From JAHEEL01 sp963836085 (GTDB lineage: Bacteria > Actinomycetota > Acidimicrobiia > Spongiisociales > UBA5794), in the NCBI GenBank assembly GCA_963836085.1, contig CAWIHT010000002.1, positions 230,545-294,544 of the forward strand: 64,000 nucleotides of DNA, in the 5' to 3' direction. The notes under the pieces were generated by a model. That model was not told the origin of the DNA. It did no database searches and saw only the letters and a program-made list of their open reading frames with translations. Below, piece by piece: positions 8,544-16,243 of this stretch. Numbering within the stretch: position 1 is the first letter of the stretch; the number at the start of each line of letters is the position of its first letter. The translations under genes were made by a program, and so were the position numbers.

Positions 8544-9674
8544 ATGGCAGACAAGACCGCCGACCTGGCCGGTCCCGGCATCGGCAACTACGAGGATCTC
8601 TCAGCGGCTCTCCCCGACGACTACTCGTCAGCCCTGAGTCATCGCGAGACGATGGAGGCACTCTTCGCCGTCAAGGCGTACATCGAAGAGAACCTGTGTC
8701 GCGAGCTCGGCCTGATGATGGTTCAAGTCCCGCTCATCGTCGATGAGGCAAGCGGCGTGAACGACTATCTCGATCGCGACGGCTCGCGCGGTCCGGTCGA
8801 ATTCCATATCAGCAACGATCGCGATGTCAATCCCATCGAGGCACAGATCGTCCAGGCCGCGACGAAGTGGAAGCGTGTCTCTCTCGGCCAATTCGGGATG
8901 CAGCCCGGCGAGGGCATCTGCACCGATATGAAGGCGGTCAGGAAGGATTACTTCCTCGACCACGACCACTCGGCCTACGTGGACCAATGGGACTGGGAGA
9001 AGGTCATCCGCGCCGGCGATCGGAATCTGCCGTATCTGACCGACACCGTTCAGCGGATCTGGAAGGTGCTGTACGGCGCATCGCAGCATGCGCTGGAGCT
9101 GTTTCCCCAGCTCTACGACCCCCGACATCCGGCGATCCCGGAGGAGTTGTACTTCATCCATGCCGAGGATCTCCTCGCCCGCTATCCGGATCTGCCACGC
9201 AAGCAGCGAGAGACGGCGATTCTCCAGGAGCATCCGGCGGTGTTCATCTACGGGATCGGCTGGACGCTCGAGGACGGCTACCCGCATGAGATGCGGGCCG
9301 CGGACTACGACGACTGGGTGACCGAGACGGAGTCCGTAGACGGGCGACCGATGCACGGCCTCAACGGCGACATCCTCGTCTGGAATCCTGTGACGAAGCG
9401 CCGCCACGAACTCACGTCGATGGGTATCCGTGTCACCAAGGAGACCCTGGTTCAGCAGCTCGAGCTGACGGGACAACTCGACTTCCTCGAGCTTCCGTAT
9501 CACCAGGCGATTCTCAACGACGAGATCCCGCTCTCGATCGGCGGTGGGATCGGACAATCGCGGACCTACATGTATCTCCTCCGCAAAGCCCACCTCGGCG
9601 AGGTGTCCGTGACCGTGTGGCCGAAGATCCTCAAGGACCTCTGCGCCGAGCGGAATATTTTCGTGCTCGAGTAG
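8544..9674 (+). CDS. asnA: Aspartate--ammonia ligase (asparagine synthetase A)
   Basis: Makes asparagine from aspartate, ammonia and ATP (AMP-forming), using a class II aminoacyl-tRNA-synthetase-like fold. Diagnostic AsnA segments are present in order: the N-terminal helix before GLMMVQVPLIVDEASGVND, AATKWKRVSLGQFGM, the HSAYVDQWDWEKVI block, the LLARYPDL block, the GLNGDILVWNPVT block and the closing SIGGGIGQSRTYM motif 3. At 376 residues it is about 45 longer than enterobacterial AsnA, mostly at the N-terminus. AsnA is patchy in Actinomycetota, where glutamine-dependent AsnB is usual, so acquisition by transfer is possible. It stands alone, with a stem-loop in its leader. Confidence 0.93.
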   Translation: MADKTADLAGPGIGNYEDLSAALPDDYSSALSHRETMEALFAVKAYIEENLCRELGLMMVQVPLIVDEASGVNDYLDRDGSRGPVEFHISNDRDVNPIEAQIVQAATKWKRVSLGQFGMQPGEGICTDMKAVRKDYFLDHDHSAYVDQWDWEKVIRAGDRNLPYLTDTVQRIWKVLYGASQHALELFPQLYDPRHPAIPEELYFIHAEDLLARYPDLPRKQRETAILQEHPAVFIYGIGWTLEDGYPHEMRAADYDDWVTETESVDGRPMHGLNGDILVWNPVTKRRHELTSMGIRVTKETLVQQLELTGQLDFLELPYHQAILNDEIPLSIGGGIGQSRTYMYLLRKAHLGEVSVTVWPKILKDLCAERNIFVLE

Positions 9675-9707
9675 ATCGCTCACCGATTGTGGTCCCTGCG
9701 GGCGAGA

Positions 9708-10469
9708 TCATGTCGCCCGGGCGACGATGAAGAGGCGGCTGAACGGCACGGTGACGGACCCGTTCGCCGCTCGCGGATACACCTCGCGATAGCGCAGTCG
9801 GCACGCTTCGCTGAATCGTTCTCGGTCCGCCGATGCCAGGATGCTCAGGACCGGGCGGAGGACCGATCCCGTCACCCAGGTCCACACCGGGTCATCTCCG
9901 GCGAGTTGCTGGAAGTACGTCGTGCGCCATACGTCCACGTTCGCGGGCTGCAGCCACTCGGCATAGGCGTCCGGTGTAGCGAGGCGGTCGCGCAACAACG
10001 CGGCGCGGGCCTCATCGGGCCATCCCCGCTCGTCGAGCAGGTCCGCGGGTATGCGGTGGGTCGGGGCACGCCAGTTGTCCGGCATCTGAACAGCGAGGAC
10101 ACCGCCGTCGGCGAGGGAGGAGCGGAGTTTGCGGAAGAGGTCGCGATGGTCGTCGAGCCAGTGAAGCGCCGCGTTCGAGAAGATCAGGTCGACGGGTTCG
10201 CTTGGCTCCCAGGCCTCGATGCCTGCGATTGACCACGCCATATGTGGGTGGTCGTCGCGCGCCCGTTCGATCATCTCGACTGACGAGTCGATCCCAACGA
10301 CGGCGGCCGCCGGCCAGCGCACCTGCAGAAGAGCAGTGAGATCCCCGGTTCCGCAACCGAGGTCGACGATGGAACGAGCGTCGATATCCGGAATGCGTGA
10401 GAGCAGCTCAATCCCCGGCCGCCTGCGGTGATCGGCAAAGCGAAGGTATTGGTCCGGGTCCCAAGACAT
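9708..10469 (-). CDS. tam: Trans-aconitate 2-methyltransferase
   Basis: 253-residue class I SAM-dependent methyltransferase. It opens with MSWDPDQYLRFADHRRRP, the family-typical Tam start, then SAM motif I (VDLGCGTGDLT), the acidic residue after strand 2 (VGIDSSVEM) and the SNAALHWLDDH motif shared by Tam proteins. Tam methylates trans-aconitate, a spontaneous isomerisation product of cis-aconitate that inhibits the TCA cycle. The start is fixed by the conserved N-terminus; an in-frame ATG 45 bases upstream adds residues not found in the family. Monocistronic. Confidence 0.9.
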   Translation of the reverse strand: MSWDPDQYLRFADHRRRPGIELLSRIPDIDARSIVDLGCGTGDLTALLQVRWPAAAVVGIDSSVEMIERARDDHPHMAWSIAGIEAWEPSEPVDLIFSNAALHWLDDHRDLFRKLRSSLADGGVLAVQMPDNWRAPTHRIPADLLDERGWPDEARAALLRDRLATPDAYAEWLQPANVDVWRTTYFQQLAGDDPVWTWVTGSVLRPVLSILASADRERFSEACRLRYREVYPRAANGSVTVPFSRLFIVARAT

Positions 10470-10600
10470 GGATCCAGCGTATCGGAATGGCGAGCAGCTA
10501 CCAGCTACCAGCAAGGGTGAGCACCGCTGACCGGTTCCTTCCCCTCTTCCATCCCTTTCCTCTTGGGGGAGGAGTCGATTCGGCTGCTCGGCTCCGTGGT

Positions 10601-11783
10601 CTATGCGATTCGCCAGGTGGTGCGGTGGGGTGGCGCGTGGATTCGGGGTCGGGTGAGGCGTCTCCGTTGGGGTGGTGAGCCCGGGTCGATGGTGAAGCCG
10701 TGGCCGTGGATCACAACATGATGGTGGAACCAGCAGACGGTTGACAGGTTCTCGGCGTCGGTGCGTCCGCCCTCAGACCACGGCGTGGTGTGATGCACCT
10801 GGAGGCGATACCGGGAGACGCAGCCCGAGATGGTGCAGACCCCGCCGTCACGATGCAAGACGAAGCGGCGGAGCCGGGGCGGGATCACCCTGGTGCGTCG
10901 ACCGACGGCGAGCGGTGTCCCGTCCGAGGTGCGGGCCGTGACCTCAACCACACCGTCACACAGGATTGCTTGGAGGGTGTTCAGCCCGACCTGCGGGCCG
11001 CCCTCAACCGTGACACCGGCCTCGGCGTTGGTGGCTGCCGCCTCGGTGGCGTCGACAAAGACTGACACCATCGGGCCGTGGCTGTCGATGGCGGCTTCGT
11101 TGTCGCCGGTGATCGAGTCTTCGCTGATCGCCCACAACGCATCCGCGTTCCTCGTCGTCCGGGACGGGTTCACGGTCGGTCCGTACGGGAAGCTGTCGGC
11201 TCTCGCTTCGAGGGCCGCAACGACGGTGCGTCCGGCGTAGCCGGGGAGGCGACCCGACAGGGTCCACGCTGATTCGTCGAGGTTCGGCTGGATCGACACG
11301 TAGCGCTGCTCGAACGACATCTCCTCATCGACCGGCGCCAAACGCCGCCGCCGCGCCGTACGGATGCGGATCCCGGCAATATCGAACCCCGCCGTCTCAC
11401 CCAGAACGTCACACGAGTCGTCACGCCCCGCAAACCGGCAGACCGCAACCGCCCGATCAAACCCGATCACACCAGATGCGACGGCTTCATCGACGTCGGG
11501 AAGATCCTCCAGACGCCACGCCGTTGCACACCAGCACCCCGGCCGTCTCCGAGGCCAGGTCCATCCGACCCGCCGCCCACTCCTTCAACGACCGATGCCC
11601 GTCCCGCACAGCAACCTGACGCCGGTCGAGTTCCCGCAACAGCGACATCTGTGCGGCTCGGAACCGGGCGATGATCGCCTCGTGGTCGAGACTGTTCTCT
11701 CGATCGTTGCGGTGGAGAGATCGTGATGTCCCATACCCGCAACCTACCTGCCGGGTGTGACAGAAACCGGGACTGAGAAACAA
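10601..11783 (-). pseudogene. DUF222/13E12-type HNH endonuclease gene, frameshifted
   Basis: Two reading frames together make one DUF222-HNH protein. The upstream frame supplies HEAIIARFRAAQ through GRMDLASETAGVLV; the sequence then continues in another frame as AWRLEDLPDVDEAVASGVIG and on to the C-terminal HNH nuclease (LQVHHTTPWSEGG, then LSTVCWFHHHVVIH). The shift lies at about 11521-11540 and equals one inserted base or two lost. No convincing start codon precedes the N-terminal part, so the 5' end may also be damaged. DUF222-HNH genes (13E12 family) are repeated, often decaying elements in actinobacterial genomes. A sequencing error cannot be excluded. Confidence 0.75.
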
Positions 11784-11847
11784 GAATCTCAGGGACTGTT
11801 GCGATTTCTCTGGTCGCCGCTCGACACCGGCGAGAGACCCCCTCCGT

Positions 11848-11887
11848 CAGCGCCTCGGAGGCGCTGCCACCTCCCCCTGAAGGGGAG
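11848..11887. repeat. Compound palindromic intergenic repeat
   Basis: Two adjacent inverted repeats between the HNH pseudogene and yajQ. The first has nine-base arms (CAGCGCCTC and its complement) with a one-base centre at 11857. The second has arms CTCCCC and GGGGAG around CTGAA. The arrangement (GC-rich palindrome next to a CCCCCTGAAGGGG-like hairpin) recalls dispersed REP-type intergenic elements in high-GC genomes; no second copy was recognised in this window. Confidence 0.5.
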
Positions 11888-11944
11888 AAATCCTTCGAGA
11901 CCGGCGAACGGCGATGCCCACAGCGATGTGCTCCGCTGGCGTCG

Positions 11945-12430
11945 CTAGTCGCGGTAGTTGACGAACTGGAGGGGGACGGGGAAGTCGAGGGCCTTGATCT
12001 CGACGATGACCTCCTGGAGGTCATCACGCTTCTTGCCCTGCACTCGGAGTTGGTCACCCTGGATCTGGGCTTGCACCTTGAGCTTCATGTCGCGGATCTT
12101 CTTCGAGAGAGCCCTGGCATCATCCTGGCTGATTCCCTGATTGAGGGTGAAGTCGGCCCGAGAACGTCCGCCGCCCACCGGCTTGATCTCGCCGCCGCCG
12201 ATCGACTTCAGCGATACCTTGCGCTTCACCAGCTTGGTCTTCAGCACGTCAATCGCGCCCTCGACGCGATGGTCCGAGGCTGACTCGACGACGATGCCGT
12301 CGTCGGTGAGTGCGATCTCCGTATCAGTGCCCTTGAAGTCGTAGCGGTTCACAACTTCGCGCATCGATTGGTCGACGGCGTTGCGGACTTCCTGCATGTC
12401 GACCTGCGAGACGATGTCGAATGACGGCAT
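11945..12430 (-). CDS. yajQ: YajQ family (UPF0234) nucleotide-binding protein
   Basis: 161 residues, exactly family size, with the conserved start MPSFDIVSQVDMQEVRNAVDQ, the NRYDFKGT motif and the C-terminal LQFVNYRD. YajQ folds as two ferredoxin-like halves and binds nucleotides; a Xanthomonas homologue is a cyclic-di-GMP effector and others bind tRNA or ribosomes. It is the last gene of an operon after the VWA and CobS-like AAA+ genes, with a nine-base gap, so co-expression is likely. A functional link between them is inferred from position only. Confidence 0.93.
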   Translation of the reverse strand: MPSFDIVSQVDMQEVRNAVDQSMREVVNRYDFKGTDTEIALTDDGIVVESASDHRVEGAIDVLKTKLVKRKVSLKSIGGGEIKPVGGGRSRADFTLNQGISQDDARALSKKIRDMKLKVQAQIQGDQLRVQGKKRDDLQEVIVEIKALDFPVPLQFVNYRD

Positions 12431-12439
12431 GGCTTCCTC

Positions 12440-13432
12440 CTATTTCGAATACGGTGAGCCGGCAGGGCCGCGGCGAACGACGGCGGCCCAGACGGTCTCG
12501 TAGTGGTCTCGGTCGTACGGGTCGATATGGGGAAGCACGAACTCGTCCCATGCGCGGCGCAGCGGATCTTCGGCAGCGCTGTACATGTCGAGACCTGCCG
12601 GAATGCGATCGAGGACGGTCCGCAGACTCATCGGTGTCTCGACCCGAGTCCGAGAATCTCCGGACACGAACGACTCGTTGATCTCGACAGCGAGCTTCGC
12701 GACGAGTTCGACGATCTCCCTGTTGAGCGTCGGGTGACGGCGCTCGATCATCGCCTCGAGCTCCTCCTCTGATGGGAACTCCTTCTCCCAGATGATCCAG
12801 CGATCGGCAAACGCCTTATTGAGCGTCTGGGTGCCGGCATAGTCGCGGAGGTCGGTCGGGTTCAGCGTTCCGAAGATCCGCACGTCGTCGCGGAGTCGCA
12901 CCATCTCGCCGGTCTGCAGTTCGAGGGCCTGGTGCCGGTCGAGGAGACCGTGCAAGGCGAACAGCGTCTCAGCGCCTGCGGCGTTCAGCTCGGAGAGGTT
13001 CACGAGTGCGGGGCCGCGGATGGCTCGGGTGATGTCACCGTCCTGCCACCGACTCTCGGTACCGCCTTTGCCGTCGCCGTGGAGCTTGACGGACCCGATG
13101 AGGGTGATGTCACGGACCTCGCCGGTCAACGGAATTCGGTAGTAGGGGAGGCCGAGGAGCGCCGCGAACTGCTCAAGGTCGTGGTCCTTACCGGTGCCCA
13201 TGTGTCCGCGCAGCGCGAGGTGCAGAGGGATACCGACAAAGCGCCGCTCCCGAACCAGTTCAAGGGCGGCGAGGCGGTAGAGCATGCCGAGGTCGACGTA
13301 GTAGGGATCGGGCTGCGGAATGTGGTCGCGCCGGATGTCTGCGTCCGGGAGGTCGGACGGGATCGTTGCCTTGTCGAGGGTGATCGGTGCCCCGATCCCA
13401 TGAGGGTCTTCAAAGGTGACGGTGTCTGCCAT
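12440..13432 (-). CDS. CobS-like AAA+ protein with altered Walker motifs
   Basis: 330-residue MoxR/CobS-type AAA+ protein. The nucleotide loop GHMGTGKDHDLEQ aligns with the CobS loop (G-H-F-G-T-G-K-S-T pattern) but the Ser/Thr after the lysine is Asp (K82-D83). The Walker B strand reads ALVNLSEL, so the expected DE is S146-E147. Sensor 1 Asn (GTLNP, N190) and a FADRW arginine region remain. Loss of both metal-coordinating residues predicts weak or absent ATP hydrolysis, although a family-specific variant is possible. It sits nine bases after the VWA gene and nine before yajQ. CobS and CobT form the AAA/VWA half of aerobic cobaltochelatase; no cobN is nearby. Confidence 0.78.
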   Translation of the reverse strand: MADTVTFEDPHGIGAPITLDKATIPSDLPDADIRRDHIPQPDPYYVDLGMLYRLAALELVRERRFVGIPLHLALRGHMGTGKDHDLEQFAALLGLPYYRIPLTGEVRDITLIGSVKLHGDGKGGTESRWQDGDITRAIRGPALVNLSELNAAGAETLFALHGLLDRHQALELQTGEMVRLRDDVRIFGTLNPTDLRDYAGTQTLNKAFADRWIIWEKEFPSEEELEAMIERRHPTLNREIVELVAKLAVEINESFVSGDSRTRVETPMSLRTVLDRIPAGLDMYSAAEDPLRRAWDEFVLPHIDPYDRDHYETVWAAVVRRGPAGSPYSK

Positions 13433-13441
13433 GGATGCTCC

Positions 13442-15652
13442 TCAGCTTGTGTATTGGGTGAGCTGTTCGGTTGCGTGGGTCCACCACGTGTCCCCACCTT
13501 CGTCGGCGATGGATCGGAACAGCGCGGAGCGGACTCCGTCGACCATTGCCGATGCGAGTTCGTCGGGACGTTCGACAACCTGATTGCGCGAGTAGGCCGC
13601 CTGGACGGTCTCGTCTCCGATCCCGATCCCGAGGACCATCGTGCCCCCTCGCTCGATCGAGGAGGCCGTCTCGGCGAGCGCTTCGACCGAACCGCGTGTC
13701 ATCCCATCGGCGAGAACGACGATCATCCGATGGGAGACATTGCGAGCCGATAGGCGCTCGGCCGCGTGAGCAAGGTTGAACTCGTCGACGTTCGCCGCCT
13801 TGTCGAACATCGAGATTGGGGGAGCAGCGTTCGGGTCCTTCCGCGACTCCTTTGCCGCTTCCTGGGGCGCCGCCGCCATCCAGAAGAGACCGGCCAGCGC
13901 ATCTTCGGCGGACCGCCACCGTGAGGGGAACGACTTCACCAGGTAGTGGTTCACGGTGCGGGTGAGGCGCTCGGCTGCACCGCCCTGAGTCCTCCGCAGC
14001 GCCCCGGTGGCGAGGCCTCTTCGATCGGTGTACGTGCGTTCGGTGTCTCCCGCAGCCGCAACAAACCCACGGTTGAAGATCGCGACCTCGAATTCGATCT
14101 GCAACTCGTCGGCGAGGCGCGCAAGCGTCCATGCCCCGAGCGTGGCTGCAGCCAGCGCCCAGGGGCGCTTTCGGTCGGAACGAATGTCGCGGGGTTGGAG
14201 CATCGAAGCAGAACCGTCGACAAGCAGACTGACGCCGTACGACCGGCGATTGGGGAGATCTCTGCGCTCGAACATCCGCTCGTAGAGACCGGCGCCCAGC
14301 AGCAGCGGGGTGTACGGCGAGAGGTCTCCGGCATCGAAGCCGGTGCGGAGCCCGCGGCGCTGGTTCGCGAGGAACAGTGGGTAGAGCTCACCGGAGACAC
14401 GGCGTTGAGCAACCCCCCACTTGCGGGCTGCCGCCTCGATCATCTCGCGGCCCTGCGGCGCGAACCGTCCGAATTCGACCGGGAACTCGCCGACGACGAG
14501 TTTGCCGGCTTGCCCCGTCGGCAGATAGACGGTCGGCGCGGTCGAGACCTTCATCAGCTGGTCGGTCGCCGGATCGCCTGCCTGATCGACGTCGGCCTGG
14601 CGGCCCTGTTCCGCACTCACCGTCTGCGCGGCCTGTCGTGTCTCTTCGTATCGCTCCCGATCGGCGAGCGGCGGCGTGACGACCCGTACCGCATCGACGC
14701 CTTCGGCGATCTGCATCTGATCGGCCTCCATCTCACCGCGGCGACCGACCGCCGATTTCGCTGCGGCGCCTTCGGTGAGGAGCCCGTGCATGCGAGCGAC
14801 TTCGATCAGTTGAAGTGCGACCCCGCCCACCGCCCAGGGGTCGTCCAGATCGGGGACCAGATCGAGGAACGGTGTCGCATCATCGAGAGCGAGGGCGACG
14901 TGCGGTGCGACCCTCCGCTGCAGATCATCGCGCTCGAAGTAGTCGCCAACGAGCAGAAAGCAGGCGAGGGCAAACTGGCCGAGCGGGCGGGCATTTGCCG
15001 AGGCGCCGGGAACGGCGGCCCGATAGAGATCCGACAGAACTGAGCGTGCTCCGGGGAAGTGCGAAAGATGCCGAGCTTCCTGACGGGCGTCTTCGATCGA
15101 GAGGAACATGGCTTCTGCGGCGGGACCGGCGACGGTGTGGAGCGCATCGAGCACCGTGACTGCCCCCGATGCAGGCTCGGGAACGTCGTAGATCTCGTCG
15201 AGTTCGCCGTCGGGACCGTAGTCGGCGCCGGGCTCCGCCTCGACCCAGTCATACGACGTGAGTTCTGCGAGCGGCGGCGCCTCAGCTCCATCTTCCTCGA
15301 GGGACTGCTGATGGGCGAGCCACGACTCGGGAATCGGGCGCTCCTCGTCGAAGTCGGTGGCGATCAGGTGAATCGCCTCATGGAGAGCGGATGTCAAGGC
15401 AACCTCGGTAGGTGTCACCGGGGCACTGCGGGCATAGGCAGCCTGGAAGACCCCGGGATCGATGACGATCTCATCCTTCGAGGCTGAGGCCTGCGACCCG
15501 AGGCGAACACGAAGCTCATCGTTGCCCGAGATGCTGCGCGCGAACCGGGTGATGGCTGGTGCGACCCGCTGATAGCGCGCGACCACGGCCTCGATCACCC
15601 GGTCTTCGGGCGGAAGAACCTCACGGAGGAATGTCTCGTCGTGCGCGCGCAT
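13442..15652 (-). CDS. CobT-like VWA-domain protein with N-terminal HExxH motif
   Basis: 736 residues. N-terminal region carries LHEAIHLIATD at about 90-100, a zinc-metallopeptidase-type HExxH (H91-E92-x-x-H95). A central segment EDARQEARHLSHFPGARS resembles the CobT core. The C-terminal von Willebrand A domain has an intact MIDAS motif (SLLVDGSASM, D479-x-S481-x-S483) and a distal VVLADGMTRGS. VWA proteins partner MoxR/CobS-type AAA+ ATPases, and the next gene is exactly such a partner, so the two probably form a complex acting as a chaperone, chelatase or insertase. First gene of the VWA-AAA-yajQ operon. Target unknown; peptidase activity is inferred from the motif only. Confidence 0.78.
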   Translation of the reverse strand: MRAHDETFLREVLPPEDRVIEAVVARYQRVAPAITRFARSISGNDELRVRLGSQASASKDEIVIDPGVFQAAYARSAPVTPTEVALTSALHEAIHLIATDFDEERPIPESWLAHQQSLEEDGAEAPPLAELTSYDWVEAEPGADYGPDGELDEIYDVPEPASGAVTVLDALHTVAGPAAEAMFLSIEDARQEARHLSHFPGARSVLSDLYRAAVPGASANARPLGQFALACFLLVGDYFERDDLQRRVAPHVALALDDATPFLDLVPDLDDPWAVGGVALQLIEVARMHGLLTEGAAAKSAVGRRGEMEADQMQIAEGVDAVRVVTPPLADRERYEETRQAAQTVSAEQGRQADVDQAGDPATDQLMKVSTAPTVYLPTGQAGKLVVGEFPVEFGRFAPQGREMIEAAARKWGVAQRRVSGELYPLFLANQRRGLRTGFDAGDLSPYTPLLLGAGLYERMFERRDLPNRRSYGVSLLVDGSASMLQPRDIRSDRKRPWALAAATLGAWTLARLADELQIEFEVAIFNRGFVAAAGDTERTYTDRRGLATGALRRTQGGAAERLTRTVNHYLVKSFPSRWRSAEDALAGLFWMAAAPQEAAKESRKDPNAAPPISMFDKAANVDEFNLAHAAERLSARNVSHRMIVVLADGMTRGSVEALAETASSIERGGTMVLGIGIGDETVQAAYSRNQVVERPDELASAMVDGVRSALFRSIADEGGDTWWTHATEQLTQYTS

Positions 15653-15727
15653 GAACTCATGATCCTACGCACCACGTCAACCCTGTATCGAGTCCGATCT
15701 GGTGCGTTGCACGGTACGGTTCGGGAC

Positions 15728-16147
15728 ATGGACGACCTCAGGATCAACGACACGCTCGCGATTCCGGCGGACGAACTCGAGTGGACGTTCTCACCGTCAG
15801 GTGGACCCGGCGGGCAGCACGCCAACCGGTCCTCGACGCGTGCTGAGCTGCGGTTCGATGTGGCCGCCTCACGTGCCTTCGACGACGTGACACAGCGAAC
15901 GGTGCTGCGGAAGATCGCTCCCGACACCGTGATTTCGGTGACGGTCGACGAGACGAGGTCCCAATGGCGCAACCGACAGATGGCGGCGCGGCGACTCGCC
16001 GACCGAATCCGCGATGCACTCAAGCCCGACCCGCCGCCCCGCCGGCCAACCAAACCGAGTCGTGCAGCGCGACGACGCCGGATCGATGAGAAGCGGTCCC
16101 GGTCCCGCACCAAGACACTACGTAGGACTCCCGGTGTCGAGGACTGA
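15728..16147 (+). CDS. arfB: ArfB-like peptidyl-tRNA hydrolase (alternative ribosome rescue)
   Basis: 139 residues with the RF-1 catalytic domain: SGGPGGQHANRSSTRAEL contains the GGQ motif that hydrolyses peptidyl-tRNA on stalled ribosomes. The C-terminus is a strongly basic tail (RAARRRRIDEKRSRSRTKT), as in ArfB/YaeJ where it enters the empty mRNA channel. There is no codon-recognition domain, which separates it from RF1/RF2. The start at this ATG gives the usual short N-terminus; an earlier in-frame start would overlap the divergent VWA gene. Confidence 0.88.
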   Translation: MDDLRINDTLAIPADELEWTFSPSGGPGGQHANRSSTRAELRFDVAASRAFDDVTQRTVLRKIAPDTVISVTVDETRSQWRNRQMAARRLADRIRDALKPDPPPRRPTKPSRAARRRRIDEKRSRSRTKTLRRTPGVED

Positions 16148-16243
16148 CCCCACTCGGAGCGGTGTGCGTTCCTTCTGCGGTGAGCCGGTAGGCTCCGCGC
16201 CGATGACACGATCTGCGCCTTCAAATCGATCGGGCGGCTGGCG

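Noticed and set aside
11467..12057. 196-codon minus-strand frame over the HNH/yajQ junction
   Set aside because: Low-complexity Ser/Arg/Gly-rich shadow of yajQ and the HNH pseudogene; no domain.
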